A DNA stretch of 64,000 nucleotides from Tamarix chinensis (lineage: Eukaryota; Streptophyta; Magnoliopsida; Caryophyllales; Tamaricaceae): contig CM060175.1 in assembly GCA_030549775.1 (NCBI GenBank), positions 6,758,564 through 6,822,563 of the forward strand, written 5' to 3'. Of the stretch, positions 62,697 through 64,000 are shown in pieces. The position numbers and the translations under genes were made by a program. The notes beneath the pieces were generated by a model. That model made no database searches. It saw nothing but the letters and a program-made list of their open reading frames with translations, and had not been told where the DNA came from. Each line of letters starts with the position of its first letter. The first letter of the stretch is position 1.

Positions 62697-63548
62697 CTCC
62701 AAAATCAAATTTTTATTTCGCTCAGTTATGTTTCGTGCCAAAATTTCAGACTCTTTGCACCTTCATTCTTTTACTCTCCTTCTCCTTGCAAACCCTCGCA
62801 CCACCACACCGTGCACCACCACTCCGGCTCCTCTCAAGTATGGGAAACCCTCGCACCGCCAACTCTCCACCACGCCTCTGCCATTGTCGGCTTTACATGT
62901 GCGTGCTATCATTGTTTCGAAGCTAGCTAGCCAGCACTTGCACCTTCATCCTCCGTCGTGTTTGAAGCCCTTGCCTCTCTCAACTTGCTCGCCGTCGTGT
63001 TTGTAGCAAGCTCACTTTATGTATGTGTTTGTTATTTATCTCGTAACTTTTTATCTACTTATATATATATATATATATATATAAATGCATGCATGTTGCT
63101 ATAGGGTTTCGTTTGTTTGTTATTGAAAGATTGTGGATTGTGGTTTGTCATTTGAAAATGTGTTGTTGAATGTGTTGGTTGAAAATGTTGCTATTCGTTG
63201 TTGAATTTGTTGCGTTATTGTTATATATTAACAAATGCATGTGTTGGCCGAGACCTTTACATATATATATATAATATGAATGTGAGTGTAGAATTATATT
63301 TTCACTCATAAAAACTATACACACACACACACACACATTTTCATTAATAAGTATAGGACACTAGCAATAAGATATAGGAAATGTCATATAATGAAATGAA
63401 AATATATTTTACATATGTACATCATTAAATGAAAATTTCAATTAGAGATGCATATGTTAATGATTGCTATTTGATGAGGATTAAATAGATATATAAAATA
63501 AGGAATATATAAAAATGAATAATTAAATAGAGAGAAATAATTGTGTAT

Positions 63549-63560
63549 AATAATAATAAC

Positions 63561-63606
<46 letters not shown>

Positions 63607-63628
63607 GTAATAATAATAATAATAATAT
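63549..63628. repeat. AAT trinucleotide microsatellite
   Basis: Run of about 26 mostly perfect units in the intron-like part of the CACTA element. Other simple repeats nearby are (TA)n at 63061-63081 and (CA)n at 63317-63336. Confidence 0.9.
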
Positions 63629-63890
63629 GATTTATCTATTATGGTTTAATTACAGTTAGCTAGGTTTAGTGATTAGGGTTTTATGAGGTTTAGGGTTAGG
63701 TTTTATTATAATAAATTATGGTTAATTAGCTAGGGTTAGGGTTAGGGTTAGTATTAATATCTTTTTGGAAACATAATAGCATGATTCGTATCGATAATAT
63801 AATGGTACATTATTATGCTCAATACATAACATTCGCTCAATACATAACATTCTAACATAATTTATTTATTTATTTATTTTTTGTAGAGAT

Positions 63891-64000
63891 ATGGCCAACA
63901 AAAACATTGATAGAGACATCAGTGATGAAGAAGGGAAGAGAGGACCTACGATTATGAGAATCATCACAGACATGAGGAATAGAGGAGAATTAGTCGAGTT
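63891..64000 (+). CDS. CACTA transposase-associated protein, N-terminus (partial)
   Basis: A splice-acceptor-like TTTTTTGTAG ends at 63886 and ATG follows at 63891. The 36 codons to the window edge include DEEGKRGPTIM and TDMRNRGELVE. KRGPT followed by a basic/aliphatic helix resembles the N-terminal line of plant Ptta/En/Spm-type transposase proteins (GRGPTxM...). The frame is open to the edge, so I cannot tell whether it is intact. The start codon is the first ATG after the acceptor; an upstream exon without coding is possible. Confidence 0.6.
   Translation, partial: MANKNIDRDISDEEGKRGPTIMRIITDMRNRGELVE

Larger units (their letters stand above)
62342..64000 (+). mobile_element. Left part of a CACTA (En/Spm) DNA transposon, runs off the window
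   Basis: The terminus is CACTACTACGAAAATAG. A subterminal region of six palindromic repeats follows (62433-62696). After it come a GC-richer stretch with Pro/Thr codons (62728-63006), perhaps an untranslated first exon, an AT-rich microsatellite-rich intron-like region, and at 63891 the start of a transposase-associated frame. Homology with 30839-31402 fixes the left boundary; the likely 3 bp target site is CTA (62339-62341). The right end and the target duplication lie outside. Confidence 0.8.

Noticed and set aside
63731..63751. Interstitial telomere (TTAGGG)3
   Set aside because: Only three units, and of the TTAGGG rather than the usual plant TTTAGGG type; likely chance growth from a TAGGGTTAG motif common in introns.

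Overview
This is an AT-rich stretch of a flowering-plant nuclear genome, probably a eudicot; the species cannot be fixed from the sequence. The evidence is a chloroplast early light-induced protein (ELIP) gene with a plant-type intron and promoter, plus plant-specific transposon families: Ty1-copia, Tat/Athila-like gypsy, very long LTRs, LINE, tRNA-type SINE, hAT-type MITE, MULE with an OTU domain, and CACTA. One intact host gene is visible. Almost everything else is transposon DNA, nested up to three deep and mostly decayed.

Layout. 1-2193 has no recognisable gene. 2194-14840 is a decayed Ty1-copia element. Its 5' LTR is split by a minus-strand Tat/Athila-like gypsy fragment (2283 to about 11690), which itself holds a 5.2 kb LTR-like element (3771-8983, copy A). 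16161-17470 holds the ELIP promoter and gene: two exons, 181 residues, intact. 18438 to about 20045 is a small two-LTR element of TRIM type. 20641-22315 is microsatellite-rich and carries a diverged tandem array of about 155 bp units. 22316-31170 is a second-family LTR-like element containing copy B of the first family (23450-27598, inverted), a 5'-truncated LINE (29216-29551) and a GC-rich hAT-type MITE (30166-30646). 31403-36300 is a degenerate second copy of the ELIP upstream region, broken by a 3 kb LINE (about 31971-34980) and a SINE (35321-35569), with only a trace of ELIP exon 1. 36840-44260 is a dead MULE transposase gene with a C-terminal OTU-like domain, split by copy C of the giant LTR family (38717-43613). 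44776-46250 is a dead plant-mobile-domain (PMD) gene on the opposite strand. 46830-50586 is AT-rich with a LINE remnant. 50587 to about 57385 is a three-level nest of LTR-like elements. 59150-61086 resembles a gypsy LTR. 62342-64000 is the left end of a CACTA element whose first recognisable coding exon runs off the window.

Functionally, only ELIP looks able to make a working product: a thylakoid pigment-binding photoprotection protein. The most notable structural features are: a giant-LTR family with a conserved internal architecture (two triplets of about 48 bp repeats and a 1.2-1.4 kb polypurine tract); the dead ELIP paralogue that kept its promoter but lost its body; the adjacent, tail-to-tail MULE-OTU and PMD remnants; and the CACTA end with six palindromic subterminal repeats, whose insertion point is fixed by an uninterrupted duplicate 31 kb away. 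I see no CRISPR array, true tRNA, rRNA or bacterial-type operon. All family names come from reading motifs by eye, not from database searches.
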